Of a stretch of DNA of 6,092 nucleotides, positions 4,180-6,092 are shown piece by piece. The notes under the pieces were generated by a model. It was not told the origin of the DNA, searched no databases, and was given only the letters and a program-made list of their open reading frames with translations. Within the stretch, counting starts at the first letter, position 1; each line of letters opens with the position of its first letter. Location of the stretch: positions 1-6,092 of the forward strand of contig CAMFTS010000060.1 in assembly GCA_945988915.1 (NCBI GenBank), given 5' to 3'. Source of the DNA: an uncultured Clostridia bacterium. Lineage in GTDB: Bacteria; Bacillota; Clostridia; Oscillospirales; Acutalibacteraceae. The position numbers and the translations under genes are program-made.

Positions 4180-6092
4180 TTACCCTTAAGAAGCTGTTTG
4201 CCTCAACCTTAACTGAATTCACGGTAACGGGAGCATCGTTGTAATTGAAATAAATCACCGTACTGTTGTTGTATTCCGTACTGTAAACACCCTTCTGAAG
4301 TTCTTTGTGTCCCGTAATCTTGCTGTTTCTCAGATTTCCGAGTGCCTCGTCCGCAAGCAGATATTTTGCGGCTGCGTCATCAAGCTGATTTTCATAATAG
4401 AAAACTCCGTCGGCAACATCGTTGTCCGTCTTATCGCAATACCACTTATACGAAGGAATTGCACCGTATTCGACAGCTTTCATAAACGCCGTGGCAGGAT
4501 CGCCCGAGAGATTTACAGGCTCAAGAGAATAATCAGCGATACCGTGAAGTATTATCTCTACAAACGGAACCTGAACATAAGACGATGTTTCCGGATAATC
4601 TGTTTTTTCCGCAATATCGGTTATATAATCTGCATTTTTGAGAATGTAGAAATATCCGCCTTCAACCATCAATTTATGATTGTTTGAAAGGATTAAAGCC
4701 TGCGGCGAAAGAACATTAACCGCATTGCTTCTGTTGTGCGCTTCATCGGAATAGTCGGAATAAAGCACATTTCCGGCATCATTTATGCAGAAACCGTCGA
4801 ATTGGAAATTCTTTGAATTGTTCAGATACTTGATGAGATTTCCCTCTATATCCGAAATTGAAACGGCGTAGGAGGTAAGCATATCTTTTCCTGCAATTAC
4901 AGAGAAATTGTTTACCTTTCCGTAATTTATTGCCTCACCCGCCATATTTTTTGCAGAATTCTTTGTCACCGAAGACTTTGCATTGAATGACAGCATACTC
5001 ATATCGAGATACATATCAAATTTTTGAGTAGTTACATACTGCTTAAGCTCTGCAAAATCATTTTTATTTCCGAGAGCTTTAATCGGTTTTGCATTTGAAA
5101 TGAGGTCCTGATTGTTGGCTCCGTCAAGTACGCCGCAATATCTCAGTGAGATATTGTTAATACTTTTGGCTTTCATTACTACAAGCATATCGAGAGCCTG
5201 TTCATAAGTTGAAAGTATTTTATAAGAATGTGCTCCGCCTTTTACAGCCGCTCCCTGAATTGATACTGCAAGAGGAATGTGTTCTTCTGCATCAGCCTGA
5301 GTGCCTGACAGAACACCCTCTCTTGTAAGAATTTCACGGCAAGCCGACGCAAAGCCGACATAGCTTGCACTCTTTCCTGTCATAAATCTGTAAGTTATAT
5401 ATATTTCACCGGTATATGTTTCACCGATGTATTTTGTTTTGCTGTCATTACTGCCGCTGTAAGTAACATCGGTAATTCTGAAGCTTGAACCCACTCTGTT
5501 ATATGTGCCTGCACCCGTATATCTGTGTGAACTGACGGTTGAAACCGTATCACCGTTGATAATAAGACCGACAAAAGCATTGTCCCCCGATTTCATTCCG
5601 AAAGCAGGAACAAGCGCAGAAGCAAATTCAACCGAGCCGTCGCTGTCAACATTGTTTAACGAGCCCATTGAAATATCTTTGCCGTAAACTCTGTAATTTC
5701 TTGTTTCATATTCGTCTTCATCTGATGTGCCGATTTTAATAATTGCTCCGCTTTGGTCAGGGACAAAGATAAAATCATTCTTTTCAGCAGAAGCAGTCGA
5801 GCCGAAATAGTTAAGTAAATCTATTTTTTCAAGAACATATCCGTCACTTAAAATAATGTCTCCGCAATTTATCTTTGCGTCAAGCGTGCCGTCAGAAAGA
5901 GAATACATTACGGTAACCGAAATATAAAGCTCACCCTCATTTGAAACAAATCCCGCCTGTGCGGTTTCCTTGTCCAAAGCCATATTGTAAGTGATTTGAA
6001 TACCGTCGCTTACAGGTCTGAATGTTGCGGAGTCAAAGGCAACGGAATTGTCCTGTGAATTCAGATAATAAACCTTATTATCCTTTGAAACC
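4175..6092 (-). CDS. DUF5696-like protein, glycoside-hydrolase-like (partial, 5' end outside window)
   Basis: The frame is open from the right edge to the TGA at 4175-4177, giving 638 residues. The ATG at 5983 has no Shine-Dalgarno, and the frame continues upstream without a stop, so the true start lies outside. Numbered from the edge, residues 1 to about 250 are beta-rich (for example FVPDQSGAIIKIG near 109), like the beta-sandwich before many glycosidase barrels. Residues about 270-525 alternate strands and helices as in a TIM barrel: LAVSIQGAAVKGG (274-286), FDMYLDMSM (358-366) with D359 and D363, and FDGFCINDAG (431-440) with D432 and D438. The last ~70 residues look like a small beta domain. 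This layout matches my memory of clostridial DUF5696 proteins, often secreted or surface proteins near sugar ABC transporters. A signal peptide cannot be seen because the N-terminus is missing. Carbohydrate hydrolysis is an inference; no catalytic pair is proven. Confidence 0.7.
   Translation of the reverse strand, partial: VSKDNKVYYLNSQDNSVAFDSATFRPVSDGIQITYNMALDKETAQAGFVSNEGELYISVTVMYSLSDGTLDAKINCGDIILSDGYVLEKIDLLNYFGSTASAEKNDFIFVPDQSGAIIKIGTSDEDEYETRNYRVYGKDISMGSLNNVDSDGSVEFASALVPAFGMKSGDNAFVGLIINGDTVSTVSSHRYTGAGTYNRVGSSFRITDVTYSGSNDSKTKYIGETYTGEIYITYRFMTGKSASYVGFASACREILTREGVLSGTQADAEEHIPLAVSIQGAAVKGGAHSYKILSTYEQALDMLVVMKAKSINNISLRYCGVLDGANNQDLISNAKPIKALGNKNDFAELKQYVTTQKFDMYLDMSMLSFNAKSSVTKNSAKNMAGEAINYGKVNNFSVIAGKDMLTSYAVSISDIEGNLIKYLNNSKNFQFDGFCINDAGNVLYSDYSDEAHNRSNAVNVLSPQALILSNNHKLMVEGGYFYILKNADYITDIAEKTDYPETSSYVQVPFVEIILHGIADYSLEPVNLSGDPATAFMKAVEYGAIPSYKWYCDKTDNDVADGVFYYENQLDDAAAKYLLADEALGNLRNSKITGHKELQKGVYSTEYNNSTVIYFNYNDAPVTVNSVKVEANSFLRVN

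Noticed and set aside
4307..4687. 126-codon plus-strand frame antisense to the DUF5696-like gene
   Set aside because: No family resemblance, and the opposite strand carries a continuous 638-codon frame.
5395..5580. Small minus-strand reading frame of 61 codons
   Set aside because: It lies wholly inside the DUF5696-like gene in another frame, has no recognisable family or Shine-Dalgarno, and reads as a shadow.

Overview
The window reads as a piece of a low-GC Clostridia chromosome, most likely from a gut or rumen Oscillospiraceae/Ruminococcaceae relative. The grounds are an AT-rich base composition, a clostridial NifU-type (IscU-like) scaffold, a QueH-type epoxyqueuosine reductase, a DUF5696-like secreted-protein gene, short U-tract terminators and strong Shine-Dalgarno sites. 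The lineage is inferred from family content, not from a marker gene. I see no tRNA, rRNA, CRISPR array, insertion sequence or phage gene.

Layout, left to right. (1) Positions 1-624, plus strand: the C-terminal ~207 residues of a PHP-domain metal-dependent phosphoesterase whose first ~30 residues lie outside the window; it ends at a good intrinsic terminator (631-664). (2) Positions 746-2531, minus strand: a two-gene iron-sulfur cluster operon, iscS (cysteine desulfurase) then iscU (scaffold). The two share one base at stop/start. The operon has a near-consensus sigma-A promoter with a perfect 9-7-9 inverted repeat between -35 and -10, and a strong terminator. (3) Positions 2573-4115, minus strand: a second two-gene operon with a six-helix membrane protein (DUF2238/YjdF-like) followed by queH, overlapping by ATGA. 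(4) Positions 4175-6092, minus strand: the C-terminal 638 residues of a large DUF5696-like protein with a glycoside-hydrolase-like layout, open at the right edge.

How the genes relate. IscS takes sulfur from cysteine and IscU assembles Fe-S clusters. QueH next door is itself an Fe-S enzyme (last step of queuosine synthesis), so it is a plausible client, although it has its own terminator and probably its own promoter. The PHP and DUF5696-like genes have no evident functional link to these.

No wholly new system is evident. The most interesting points are the dyad operator in the iscS promoter, which has the 25-bp geometry of an IscR/Rrf2 type-1 site although no regulator gene is in view, and the uncharacterised membrane protein translationally coupled to queH.
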